Assembly: GCA_022821845.1 (NCBI GenBank)
Contig: JAJECT010000005.1
Coordinates: forward strand, 41,322 to 105,321
Length of the DNA: 64,000 bases
Reading direction: 5' to 3'
Source: Rhodothermales bacterium
GTDB taxonomy: Bacteria > Bacteroidota > Rhodothermia > Rhodothermales > VXPQ01
Positions 1-8,385 of the stretch are shown one piece after another. Position 1 is the stretch's first letter. Each line of letters opens with the position of its first letter. Made by a program: the position numbers and the translations under genes. The notes under the pieces were generated by a model. That model made no database searches. It worked only from the letters and a program-made list of their open reading frames with translations, and was not told where the DNA came from.

Positions 1-671
1 AAACGCTGAAGGACACGGCCCTGAATATCGAGGCCATGAAAGTGAATGTGGTCGTGATTCGGCACAAGTCCCCGGGCGCGGCGATTTTTCTGACCCGCTG
101 CATCGATTCCGTGGTGATCAACGCCGGAGACGGCGCCCACGAACATCCCACGCAGGCCTTGCTGGACCTGCTTACGCTTACGGATATCCATCCCTCGCTC
201 GAAGGCCGAAACATTTCCATTATCGGAGATATTGCGCACAGTCGCGTGGCCCGCTCGAACATATACGGCCTGCAGGCGCTTGGCGCGCACGTGACGCTGT
301 GCGCTCCCGGCACGATGACGCCGGTAGGGGTCGAAGACATGGGCGTACGGGTAACGAACCGCCTGGACGAAGCGCTGGAAGGGTGCGACGTGGCGATGGC
401 GCTGCGGGTGCAGCTGGAGCGACAGGGCGCCCTGCTTTTTCCCGGGGTGCGGGAATACCATGCGCGGTACGGCATTACCCTGGAGCATATGGAACGGCAT
501 CCCGACCTCCGCATCATGCATCCGGGCCCGGTGAACCGGGGCGTCGAACTGGCGAGCGAGGTGGTGGATCACGAGCGGGCCGTGATTCTGGATCAGGTGA
601 CCAACGGGGTCGCCGCCCGCATGGCCGTACTGTACCTGCTGGCCGGGCCGAAAGGGGAACTTGCATCCTGA
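1..671 (+). CDS. pyrB: Aspartate carbamoyltransferase, 3' part (5' end outside window)
   Basis: Catalyses carbamoyl phosphate + aspartate to N-carbamoylaspartate, the committed step of pyrimidine synthesis, in the cytoplasm. The frame is open from base 3, and the residues before the first in-window Met ([11 protein letters not shown]) belong to the family, so the true start lies upstream. Visible family motifs are [14 protein letters not shown], which follows the carbamoyl-phosphate loop, and [11 protein letters not shown] near the C-terminus, which contributes to the aspartate site. The STRTR phosphate-binding motif would lie off the left edge. The next gene starts 60 bases downstream and is functionally unrelated, so no pyr operon can be seen on this side. 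Confidence 0.95.
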   Translation, partial: TLKDTALNIEAMKVNVVVIRHKSPGAAIFLTRCIDSVVINAGDGAHEHPTQALLDLLTLTDIHPSLEGRNISIIGDIAHSRVARSNIYGLQALGAHVTLCAPGTMTPVGVEDMGVRVTNRLDEALEGCDVAMALRVQLERQGALLFPGVREYHARYGITLEHMERHPDLRIMHPGPVNRGVELASEVVDHERAVILDQVTNGVAARMAVLYLLAGPKGELAS

Positions 672-731
672 AGCGCGCGGGCGCGTATCATTTCGCAAAA
701 TACTGGTATTTGCTCTGGTTGAGCGTAACCA

Positions 732-3700
732 ATGAATCGAACCGATCCTTACGGAGGCGAGCCGGGCGGACCCATTGCCTTTATGGCGAGCAATCGCGTC
801 GCCGCCAACCTGGCGATGCTTGCTATTCTGGCGGCGGGCCTCGTGGCGCTGAGCGGGCTGGAGCGCGAGGCCTGGCCTACGGTTCCGTTTAATACCGTCG
901 AAGTGTCCGTAGTCTATCCGGGCGCCCAGCCGGAGGAGATAGAGGAGTCGATTATCGTCAAGATCGAGGAGCAGGTCGAAGCGCTGGAGCATGTCAAAAC
1001 GGTCAAGTCCCTGGCCGCCCAGGGCGTCGCGTCGGTTCGGGTCGAATTGAAGAGCGGCGCGGATATAGGGAAGGTTATGGACGAGGTGCAGGCTGCGGTC
1101 GGGCAGATACAGTCGTTTCCCGCCGCCGCCGAGCGTCCGCAGTTTCGGGAAATGAACAACCAGAGCAGCATGATTCGCCTGATTGTTTCTGGCGACGCGC
1201 CCGAGCGTTCGTTGAAGGAATTGGCCTACCAGATCGAAGACGAGTTGGCGTCCTTGCCCGACGTGTCGCGCGTCGAGACGACGGGGGCCAGAAAGTATGA
1301 AATATCGATCGAGGCGCCGCTTGCGCGTTTGCGGGCGCTGGGCTTGACGCTCGACGACGTAGCCGACGCAGTCCGCCGCAGTTCGCTCGACCTTTCGGCT
1401 GGTCGCGTCGATACGCGGGACGCCTCCGTGCGCGTCCAGACGGTGGGGCGCCGCTACGACCAGATCGACTTCGAAGATATTGTCGTCCTGGCTCGCCAGG
1501 ACGGCGCCATCGTCCGTCTCGGGGATATTGCGCAGGTGCGCGACGCATTCGAGGATACCGACCTGATTCTTCGGCATCAGGGCATGCCGGCGCTCTTCGT
1601 GGAGGTATACCGGGCCGACGACGAGCAGGTGATGGATGTGGCGGAAGCCGTCCGCGGGCGCCTGAACGACACGATTATTCCCTCGTTGCCGGACGGCGTG
1701 GACGTTACCGTCTGGAACGACGAGTCTCAGGCCTATTCGGAGCGGTTCGGGCTGCTCGTCCGGAATGGCATGCTGGGGCTTCTTCTGGTGTTTATCGCGC
1801 TGGCGTTGTTTCTCGAAATACGGCTTGCCCTGTGGGTCGTCGTCGGACTTGTTACTTCGGGGGTCGGCGCGCTGGCCGTCATGCTGTTGTTCGACCTGGC
1901 GATTAATACCATTTCCCTGTTCTCGTTCATGCTGGCTATCGGCATCATCGTAGACGACGCCATTGTCGTGGCCGAGCATATCCACCACGAGCGACAACGG
2001 GGCCTTCCGGGGGTCGTCGCAGCGATTCGGGGTACGCGGCGGATCAGGAAAGCATTGATATTCGCCGTGTTGACTTCCGTCGCGGCGTTTACCCCCCTGA
2101 TGTTTATTCCGGGGGGGATTGGAGAAATATGGTCTGCATTGCCCATTATTATTATTGGCATGCTGCTGATTTCGCTTTTCGAATCGCTTCTGATTCTGCC
2201 AAGGCACTTGTCCCACTTGCCTGGGCCGGAGCGCGTAGCGACCCGCGGGCTGGATCGCTTTTTTTCGCGCCCCCGGGAATCTGTGGATCGCGGATTGAAC
2301 AGATTTTTGGCCGGCCCGCTGGACCGCGCGCTGCGCTTTGCGACGGATCAACCCGCCGTCGTGCTGGCGAGCGCCGCGGGGTTGCTCATTCTTAGCGTGT
2401 CTCTGGTGCCGGCGGGCGTTGTTCCCACCACGTTCGCCGATGTGGTGGAAGGCGACTTTGTCAACGCTACGCTGGAAATGCCGGACGGCACGCTTGCGGA
2501 GCGGACGTACGAAGTGGCGATGGAACTGGAACAGGCGGGACGCCGCGTACTGGAGCGCCTGGACGCGGGCAGGCCGGATGGCGCGCCCTCGCTGCTTTCG
2601 GGCGTGATCGTAACGGTTGGGCAGCGCCCGCGCGTGGAAGGCGGGGGGATCAACCCAACCCCCACCATGAACCCGGAAGCCAACGTCGCCACCGTAGAGT
2701 TCAAACTCCTGAACGCCCAGCAACGGGATGTTTCGACCATTCCGATCATACAAGCCTGGAGAGAAGAAGTCGGGACGCTTCCGTACGTCCGCGGGATTGT
2801 CTTTAGCGGCGAGGTTATCGATCTCGGCAGCCCTGTGGCGGCGGTGTTGTCGCACCCGGACCCGTCGCGCCTGGCGGCCATTGCGGATTCGGTGACGAAC
2901 GGTTTGCGCGGCGTGCAGGGCGTTTTCGATATCCGGTCCGATCACACGCCCGGCGTCGGGCAGATCGAATTGTCGTTACGGCCCGAAGCGCGCACGTTTG
3001 GCCTGACGGTCGACGAAATGGCGCGGCAGGTACGGGGAGCCTTTTTTGGCGTGGAGGCGCTCAGGCTGCAACGCGACAGGGAGGAGGTTCGCGTCTATGC
3101 GCGGCTTCCGGGCGACGAGCGAGACGCGCTCACGGACGTCGAGAAGTACATGATCCGTACGCCGCTGGGCGGGGAGGCGCCGATAAGCCAGGTGGCGTCG
3201 GTGCGGATGGGCGCCTCGCCGCCGACCATCCGGCGCCAGGACGGTCAGCGGGTTGTGACGGTGACGGCGGACATCGACGAGGATGCGATTTCGAGCGGGG
3301 AAGCCAATGGCATACTCAGGGACGAGATTCTTGCGCGGCTCACGGACGCCCATCCTGAACTGAATTATTCTTTCGGGGGCGAACAGCAGCAGCAACTGGA
3401 GTCGCTGGACGCGTTGTACCGCGGTTTCGCGCTCGCCATGCTCGCCATGTTCGTGTTGCTGGCTATTCCGCTGGGTTCGTACGGCAAACCGTTCATCGTA
3501 ATGGCCGTCATTCCGTTCGGCCTTGCGGGCGTCGTCCTTGGCCATCTGGCGCTGGGCATCGCCATTAGCGCCGCCTCGTTCCTCGGGTTCTTTGGCCTTG
3601 CCGGGGTGCTTGTCAACGATTCGCTGGTCATGATCGATTTCATGGACCAGCGGCTCAAGGAGGGAGCTACGGTCAAGGAGGCCATCGTCGATGGGGCCAA

Positions 3701-3923
3701 AGGACGCTTTCGGCCCGTTATGCTGACTTCGGCGACCACCTTTCTGGGTTTCACGCCGCTTATTCTCGAGCCGTCTATTCAGGCGCAGTTCCTTGTCCCC
3801 TTTGCGGCGTCGCTTGGGGTTGGCGTGATGATCACGACGGCGATATTGATCGTGCTGGTGCCCGCGCTCATGGCGATCTATCTGCGCGCCAACTCGTCTC
3901 GCAACATGGCCGTCGCAGCATAG
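732..3923 (+). CDS. RND-family efflux transporter permease subunit
   Basis: A 1063-residue inner-membrane proton-driven pump of the AcrB/HAE1-like RND superfamily. An N-terminal membrane segment (about residues 17-38) is followed by a large periplasmic loop (PN1/PN2 porter region), then a membrane bundle with the relay motif GIIVDDAIVVAEH in TM4. The pattern repeats in the second half, where the matching segment reads GVLVNDSLVMIDF. Length is normal for the family. No membrane-fusion (HlyD-type) or TolC-type gene lies beside it: pyrB is upstream and a P450 gene downstream. Its partners must be encoded elsewhere. Substrate cannot be read from sequence. It might export a product of the adjacent P450/FAD enzymes, but only proximity suggests this. 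Confidence 0.9.
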   Translation: MNRTDPYGGEPGGPIAFMASNRVAANLAMLAILAAGLVALSGLEREAWPTVPFNTVEVSVVYPGAQPEEIEESIIVKIEEQVEALEHVKTVKSLAAQGVASVRVELKSGADIGKVMDEVQAAVGQIQSFPAAAERPQFREMNNQSSMIRLIVSGDAPERSLKELAYQIEDELASLPDVSRVETTGARKYEISIEAPLARLRALGLTLDDVADAVRRSSLDLSAGRVDTRDASVRVQTVGRRYDQIDFEDIVVLARQDGAIVRLGDIAQVRDAFEDTDLILRHQGMPALFVEVYRADDEQVMDVAEAVRGRLNDTIIPSLPDGVDVTVWNDESQAYSERFGLLVRNGMLGLLLVFIALALFLEIRLALWVVVGLVTSGVGALAVMLLFDLAINTISLFSFMLAIGIIVDDAIVVAEHIHHERQRGLPGVVAAIRGTRRIRKALIFAVLTSVAAFTPLMFIPGGIGEIWSALPIIIIGMLLISLFESLLILPRHLSHLPGPERVATRGLDRFFSRPRESVDRGLNRFLAGPLDRALRFATDQPAVVLASAAGLLILSVSLVPAGVVPTTFADVVEGDFVNATLEMPDGTLAERTYEVAMELEQAGRRVLERLDAGRPDGAPSLLSGVIVTVGQRPRVEGGGINPTPTMNPEANVATVEFKLLNAQQRDVSTIPIIQAWREEVGTLPYVRGIVFSGEVIDLGSPVAAVLSHPDPSRLAAIADSVTNGLRGVQGVFDIRSDHTPGVGQIELSLRPEARTFGLTVDEMARQVRGAFFGVEALRLQRDREEVRVYARLPGDERDALTDVEKYMIRTPLGGEAPISQVASVRMGASPPTIRRQDGQRVVTVTADIDEDAISSGEANGILRDEILARLTDAHPELNYSFGGEQQQQLESLDALYRGFALAMLAMFVLLAIPLGSYGKPFIVMAVIPFGLAGVVLGHLALGIAISAASFLGFFGLAGVLVNDSLVMIDFMDQRLKEGATVKEAIVDGAKGRFRPVMLTSATTFLGFTPLILEPSIQAQFLVPFAASLGVGVMITTAILIVLVPALMAIYLRANSSRNMAVAA

Positions 3924-3981
3924 CCGCTCGTTCGCATGCGTTTCGTTCGATAAATATGATTCTCTACAAGACATTGCAAAC

Positions 3982-6009
3982 ATGAAAGACGTATCTGCGC
4001 CATTCCCCCTGCGGCTTGCAGAAGAGTTGATCCTCCTGATGCTCGACGAAAAGAGCGGTTACCTGGAAATGATGCCGGGCTGGACTTTTTCCTGCGTTAT
4101 GGCGGGAGCGGTGCTCGCCGATCTTGCATTCGAGGGTTCCCTCGATACCGATCCGGAAGCGCTGTATCTGGTTAATTCCCATCCGACGGGGGACAACCTG
4201 CTGGACCCGACGCTCCAGGACGTCGCTTCGTCCGACGCGGTCCATGATACGCAGTACTGGATTGAGCGGAACACGGGCCGTTCTGACGAAATCGTCACGT
4301 TCGCGCTGGATCGTTTGGTGGAGCGAAAGATACTCGACCATGAGAGCGGCGGATTCTGGGGACTTTCGCGCGCGGTTTCCCGTTCGGGCGCTTATCCTGC
4401 TTCGGATCTGCAAGTGCGCCGGGAGGCCAAGACAAGAATTATAAGCGTCATCCTGGACGACGACAGCATTCCGGACCCGCGCGACGCCATTCTTATTGCC
4501 TTGCTGCATGCGTTTGGGGGTTTCAGACAGTTGCTTGAGCCGGAAGACTACGAAGAGCGGCTCGAACGCATAGCATTTGTCGCCAATCTGGATCTGATAG
4601 GGCGGACGGTTGCGACTGCGGTGAAGAACAGCGCCGCCACGCCCAGAACGCGCCGCGTTATTCAGGCCAAACCCATCCCGAAGCTCGGATATTTCGATAT
4701 ACTGCGACAGCGCGGCTTTCTCGGGGGCAATATTTCAAAGGGGATGTACGGCATTTTCCAAAAGCATGGGCCGGTCGTCGAGCTTCCCTTCAAAATGCGC
4801 AAGACGAAAACGATCGCCTTGATGGGCCACGAAGCCAATCAGTGGGTGAACAAACACGGGCGGTTTTATCTTCGCACGAAGGATTACATCAAGGATTTCG
4901 AAGGCGTGTTCGGGGCCTCCCGAACGATGCCGGGGATGGACGGGGCCGAACACTACAGGCTCCGCAAGGAGTTGAAGAGCGGATATTCCCGCGCCACGGC
5001 TGCGGGGCAGTTGCCGGAGTTGATTCGCCATTGCCGGGAATCGATGGGGCGCTGGCGCAAAGGCGATGTTTTCGGCGCGACGAAGACCTTCTACAACCAT
5101 GTCGCCATTCAAATCGCGCATCTTATGATCGGCGTGGATTGTAGCGATTACGTAGACGAAATCGTTGCGTACGAATTTCGCGCGCTGAACACGCATATAC
5201 AGGGCGCCTTGCCGAAATTCATGCTGTCGACGCCCAGGATGAAGCGGTACAAGAAGCGCGTCGCGCAACTCCAGGAGGAGATTCTCGCATCCCACACGCC
5301 GGCGCAGCGGAAGGGGAAGCCGCGGGATTTCGCAGACGTGCTGCTCGAACTCCATAAAAACGACCCGCAATTTATGCCGGAAACGGACATTACTTTTCCG
5401 TTGATCGCGACCATATCCGCTGCTGTCTACCTTGGCAATTCGCTCTCCTTTTGCGTCTATTGCATGCTTCGACACCCGGATGTATACGCCAGGGTCCGCG
5501 AAGAAGCCGAAGGGTTTTTCGGGAACGGGCGCGAACCTGCCGCGGAAGAGTTCACGCGCGAGCGCATCGACGTCACGCACCGCCTCTATATGGAGTGCTC
5601 GCGCTTGTACCCGGTGATTCCCATGCAGCTCAGAACGGTCATGAACGAATGCATTGTGAGCGGCTACCAGATACCGCCCAAGACGTTGTTATTGATTGCT
5701 TCGTCCGCGCCGCACTATAACGAAACGCTGTTCGAGGATCCGGAGAAGTTCGACATAGACCGTTATTTGCCGGATCGGGCGGAACACCTTCATTCGGGCG
5801 CCTACGCTCCTTTTGGCCTGGGTACGCATACATGCCTTGGACAGCGGTGGGTGGAGCTGCAGATGGCGGTCAATATTCTGCTTATCGCATACCATATGGA
5901 CCTGAAAATGGCGTCCCCGGACTATAAACTCAGGATCAATCCGTTCCCCAAGGCGGCCCCGGGCAAGAAGTTCAAGGTTCGGGTGGCCGGCGTAACGAAT
6001 CCGCTTTGA
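3982..6009 (+). CDS. GPP34 (GOLPH3-like) domain fused to cytochrome P450
   Basis: A 675-residue two-domain protein. Residues about 8-215 match the GPP34/GOLPH3 phosphoprotein fold (LAEELILLMLDEKSG near the start, VMAGAVLADLAFEG, then HPTGDNLLDPTLQD); in eukaryotes this fold binds phosphatidylinositol-4-phosphate on membranes. Residues about 230-675 are a cytochrome P450: C-helix-like HYRLRKE near 324-330, K-helix ExxR at E538-R541, FDIDRYLPDR near 590-599, and heme loop FGLGTHTCLG with Cys618 as the predicted thiolate ligand. The I helix (about 475-493) lacks the usual acid-threonine pair, so oxygen activation may be altered or the enzyme may not be a classical monooxygenase. The FAD oxidoreductase gene follows 51 bases later. 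Membrane targeting by the GPP34 part is inference. No ferredoxin or reductase gene is nearby. Confidence 0.88.
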   Translation: MKDVSAPFPLRLAEELILLMLDEKSGYLEMMPGWTFSCVMAGAVLADLAFEGSLDTDPEALYLVNSHPTGDNLLDPTLQDVASSDAVHDTQYWIERNTGRSDEIVTFALDRLVERKILDHESGGFWGLSRAVSRSGAYPASDLQVRREAKTRIISVILDDDSIPDPRDAILIALLHAFGGFRQLLEPEDYEERLERIAFVANLDLIGRTVATAVKNSAATPRTRRVIQAKPIPKLGYFDILRQRGFLGGNISKGMYGIFQKHGPVVELPFKMRKTKTIALMGHEANQWVNKHGRFYLRTKDYIKDFEGVFGASRTMPGMDGAEHYRLRKELKSGYSRATAAGQLPELIRHCRESMGRWRKGDVFGATKTFYNHVAIQIAHLMIGVDCSDYVDEIVAYEFRALNTHIQGALPKFMLSTPRMKRYKKRVAQLQEEILASHTPAQRKGKPRDFADVLLELHKNDPQFMPETDITFPLIATISAAVYLGNSLSFCVYCMLRHPDVYARVREEAEGFFGNGREPAAEEFTRERIDVTHRLYMECSRLYPVIPMQLRTVMNECIVSGYQIPPKTLLLIASSAPHYNETLFEDPEKFDIDRYLPDRAEHLHSGAYAPFGLGTHTCLGQRWVELQMAVNILLIAYHMDLKMASPDYKLRINPFPKAAPGKKFKVRVAGVTNPL

Positions 6010-6060
6010 GCGTTCCGGCGCGTATTCTCATCCTTGCAGTTTCGACGTACAACCACAAAA

Positions 6061-7482
6061 ATGGCGTCATCGGAAAAAGTTCAACCACCCGGCGCGCAGG
6101 CGAGGAAGATTGCTATTATTGGCGCGGGCGTGTCCGGCCTGGGGACGGCCTGGGCATTGCGCCAGCGCCCCGACCAATTCGATTTTCGCGTATTCGAAGC
6201 GCAGGGCGAGGTGGGCGGCAACGCCATTACGGTCGATATGCCCCAGAACGACGGCGGCTCGCTTCCGTTCGACATTTCTGTCACGGCGTGCATTCCTTCC
6301 GTATACCATAATATCCTGGCGTTTATGCAGGAGCACGGCGTCGAGCTGATCGACACCCGGTTCAGCTACAGCGTGGAGTACCAGGGCGGTATTTACGCGC
6401 ACGATTTCGATTCCGAAGTCAGCAGGCAGTTACGCCCGGAGATCAAAAAATTTCAAAAAATTCTGAGGCGATTGCAGTGGCTGGGGGGACTAAACCGCAC
6501 CAGGTCCCGGTTTCTCAATTCGCTCAATCCGCTTAATTACGTAAGCATGGGGGCCATGCTGAACCTGGGCAGGTTTTCCGGGGACTTCCGGTACAAGGTG
6601 CTGAAGCCCATGTTCGTCAATTTCCTGATGGCCACGAACGTGTTCGACATGCCTGCGTCGCTTTTTTGCCGGTATCTGGAATTTTTCGACATAGAGCATG
6701 CGACCCCGATGCAAACATGGGATCAGGGTACGCGGCGCCTCTATGAGAAGATGACCGCCTCCTTTCGGGACAAAATATACCTGAATCGACCGGTCAGAAA
6801 GGTGTATCGGCGGCGATCCGACGTACTCGTAGAGGATCGGGACGGAAAGACGGAGACGTTCGACGACGTTGTGTTCGCTTGCCCTGCGAATCAAACGCTG
6901 ATGATCCTGGATAAGCCGACCCGGCTGGAGAATTACCTGCTGTCTTCGATACGGTACGAAAGCGAGTTGCACAACCATACGGTCGTGCATTCGGACGCTT
7001 CGATTTTGCCGGACAACGAGACCAGGCCGCTGGCTACCCGGAGCAACTACATCAAGCAGTACGGCGTACGGCCCGACAATTACGAAATTACCTACATCAT
7101 GCACAACCAGCAGCCCTGGGCGCATGGTTCGGACAAGCCGTGCCTGGTTACCTATAACCCGATAAACCCTATCGACGAAGGAAAAATTATCGCAAAACGG
7201 TGGTTTCAGCATATCGTGCACGATGTGCGTCACGTGACGTTCCTGGCGCCGTTGTTTCGATTCGTTCAGGGCAAGCGGCGGACGTGGCATTGCGGCGCCC
7301 ACACGCTGATCAATAGTCAGGAAACCTGCTTTGTGAGCGGCCTTGTTACGGCGAGGCAGATGGGAGCGGATTATCCGTTTCCGGATTCCGAAGCGAGGAA
7401 ATGGTTTAATTTTTACGGACGGCTGATGTACGGCGGGCGCTTCAGGAAAGCGCGGCGAACCCGTACGCCGCGAAGCGCGTGA
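6061..7482 (+). CDS. FAD-dependent (amine-oxidase-like) oxidoreductase
   Basis: A 473-residue flavoprotein with an N-terminal Rossmann motif, KIAIIGAGVSGLGTAWAL (GxGxxG at 21-26), and the acidic ribose-binding residue in VFEAQGEVGGNA. This is the layout of the NAD(P)-binding/amine oxidase and phytoene-desaturase-like superfamily. The conserved C-terminal stretch NSQETCFVSGLVTARQMGADYPF supplies the second FAD-contact region. No transmembrane helix or signal peptide is evident. The ATG at 6061 is preferred; an in-frame TTG at 6034 would add nine unconserved residues. It follows the P450 fusion on the same strand with 51 bases between, so the two probably act on one lipophilic substrate. The substrate is unknown; related enzymes act on fatty acyl, carotenoid or other polyene compounds. 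Confidence 0.8.
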   Translation: MASSEKVQPPGAQARKIAIIGAGVSGLGTAWALRQRPDQFDFRVFEAQGEVGGNAITVDMPQNDGGSLPFDISVTACIPSVYHNILAFMQEHGVELIDTRFSYSVEYQGGIYAHDFDSEVSRQLRPEIKKFQKILRRLQWLGGLNRTRSRFLNSLNPLNYVSMGAMLNLGRFSGDFRYKVLKPMFVNFLMATNVFDMPASLFCRYLEFFDIEHATPMQTWDQGTRRLYEKMTASFRDKIYLNRPVRKVYRRRSDVLVEDRDGKTETFDDVVFACPANQTLMILDKPTRLENYLLSSIRYESELHNHTVVHSDASILPDNETRPLATRSNYIKQYGVRPDNYEITYIMHNQQPWAHGSDKPCLVTYNPINPIDEGKIIAKRWFQHIVHDVRHVTFLAPLFRFVQGKRRTWHCGAHTLINSQETCFVSGLVTARQMGADYPFPDSEARKWFNFYGRLMYGGRFRKARRTRTPRSA

Positions 7483-7657
7483 ACCGTCTGTGCGCCGCGC
7501 TGCCAAAGCCCGCCTTCTCCAAAAACGCACAAAAATGCGTTTGCCCGGAACCTTTGCCCGCGCAGCGGCCTACCATTTGTTCGTTGCCGGGGATTTTGTA
7601 GCGCGCACCCCCATGCGCCCCGGCGTTGCCTCAACAAGCGTTACCCTTTTGCGCATT

Positions 7658-7885
7658 ATGCAGATGCCGACACAGATTCAAGTCCTTCTGGGCATTCCCA
7701 ACAACCTCTACGTTTTCGATTTTGGCCGGTCTGGAACCGGCTCGGCCCCTTTCAGCGGAGACGAAACCGAAATTGAGAAAAACTGGGATATGGTACAGCA
7801 AAACGTTTCGATCAATGGTTCCAAGGGGTCCCTGTACAGACGGCCCAGAAACGTGCCGAACATAACGGTTATCCAGGAAGATTGA
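7658..7885 (+). CDS. Small hypothetical protein (75 aa)
   Basis: An unrecognised 75-residue frame beginning MQMPTQIQVLLGIPNN, with no signal peptide, membrane segment or motif that I know. Codon choice looks coding-like, and its stop overlaps the presumed TTG start of the next gene (TTGA), which supports translation. The frame stays open upstream to a GTG at 7490, but that extension is Arg/Ala-rich and looks like GC-driven read-through. It could be a small partner of the downstream HsdR-N-like protein or a chance frame. Confidence 0.35.
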   Translation: MQMPTQIQVLLGIPNNLYVFDFGRSGTGSAPFSGDETEIEKNWDMVQQNVSINGSKGSLYRRPRNVPNITVIQED

Positions 7886-8385
7886 CCGACGCAGACGGTT
7901 TCCCGCGGCTGAATCTCCCGCCTTGTCCCTTGCATATCCGGCCGGGGGAGAACGAGGGTTCCCGATACGTTTTCGATCCCGTACGGCAAAAATTCGTCCG
8001 CCTCGTTCCGGAGGAATGGGTGCGCGTGCATTTTTTGCATTTTCTCGTCCGGGAGCGCGGCTATTCCCCGGCGCTGATCGCCGTGGAGATGCACTTCGAG
8101 TACCAGGGCATGTCCCGTCGAGCCGATCTGGTCGCGCACGACCGGGCGGGCGCGGCGGGCCTGATGGTGGAATGCAAGGCGACGCAGGTGCGCATAGGCC
8201 CTGCGGCGTTCGAGCAGGTTGCAAAGTATAACCGGGTCGTCGGGGCGCGTTATCTTGCCGTAACGAACGGGCTGCGTCATTACTGCTGGCGGCGAGACCG
8301 TCCGGGCGAGTTTATGGACGACATCCCGTCTTTCGAGGAAATTTCTGCGCCCCCGTCTGCAAACGCAGGGCATTCGACGTCATGA
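7882..8385 (+). CDS. HsdR N-terminal-domain-like (PD-(D/E)XK-type) protein
   Basis: About 167 residues, resembling the stand-alone type I restriction enzyme R-subunit N-terminal domain family common in Bacteroidota. Evidence is the opening LNLPPCPLHIR, the YVFDPVRQKFVRLVPEEWVR stretch, and a nuclease-like core with RADLVAHD followed by LMVECKAT (the D...ExK arrangement), then FEQVAKYNRVVGARYLAVTNG. No helicase or specificity subunit is nearby, so it is unlikely to be part of a classical type I system; the free-standing family has no settled role. The start is probably the TTG at 7882, overlapping the preceding stop. Its own stop overlaps the ATG of cysQ (ATGA). Confidence 0.7.
   Translation: MTDADGFPRLNLPPCPLHIRPGENEGSRYVFDPVRQKFVRLVPEEWVRVHFLHFLVRERGYSPALIAVEMHFEYQGMSRRADLVAHDRAGAAGLMVECKATQVRIGPAAFEQVAKYNRVVGARYLAVTNGLRHYCWRRDRPGEFMDDIPSFEEISAPPSANAGHSTS

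Noticed and set aside
6034..6060. TTG at 6034 as the start of the FAD oxidoreductase
   Set aside because: The added residues are not family-like, and the ATG at 6061 gives a normal distance to the GxGxxG motif.
7523..7542. Hairpin AAACGCA/TGCGTTT after the FAD oxidoreductase gene as a terminator
   Set aside because: No T-run follows on the plus strand, and the T-run on the minus strand would serve no visible gene.
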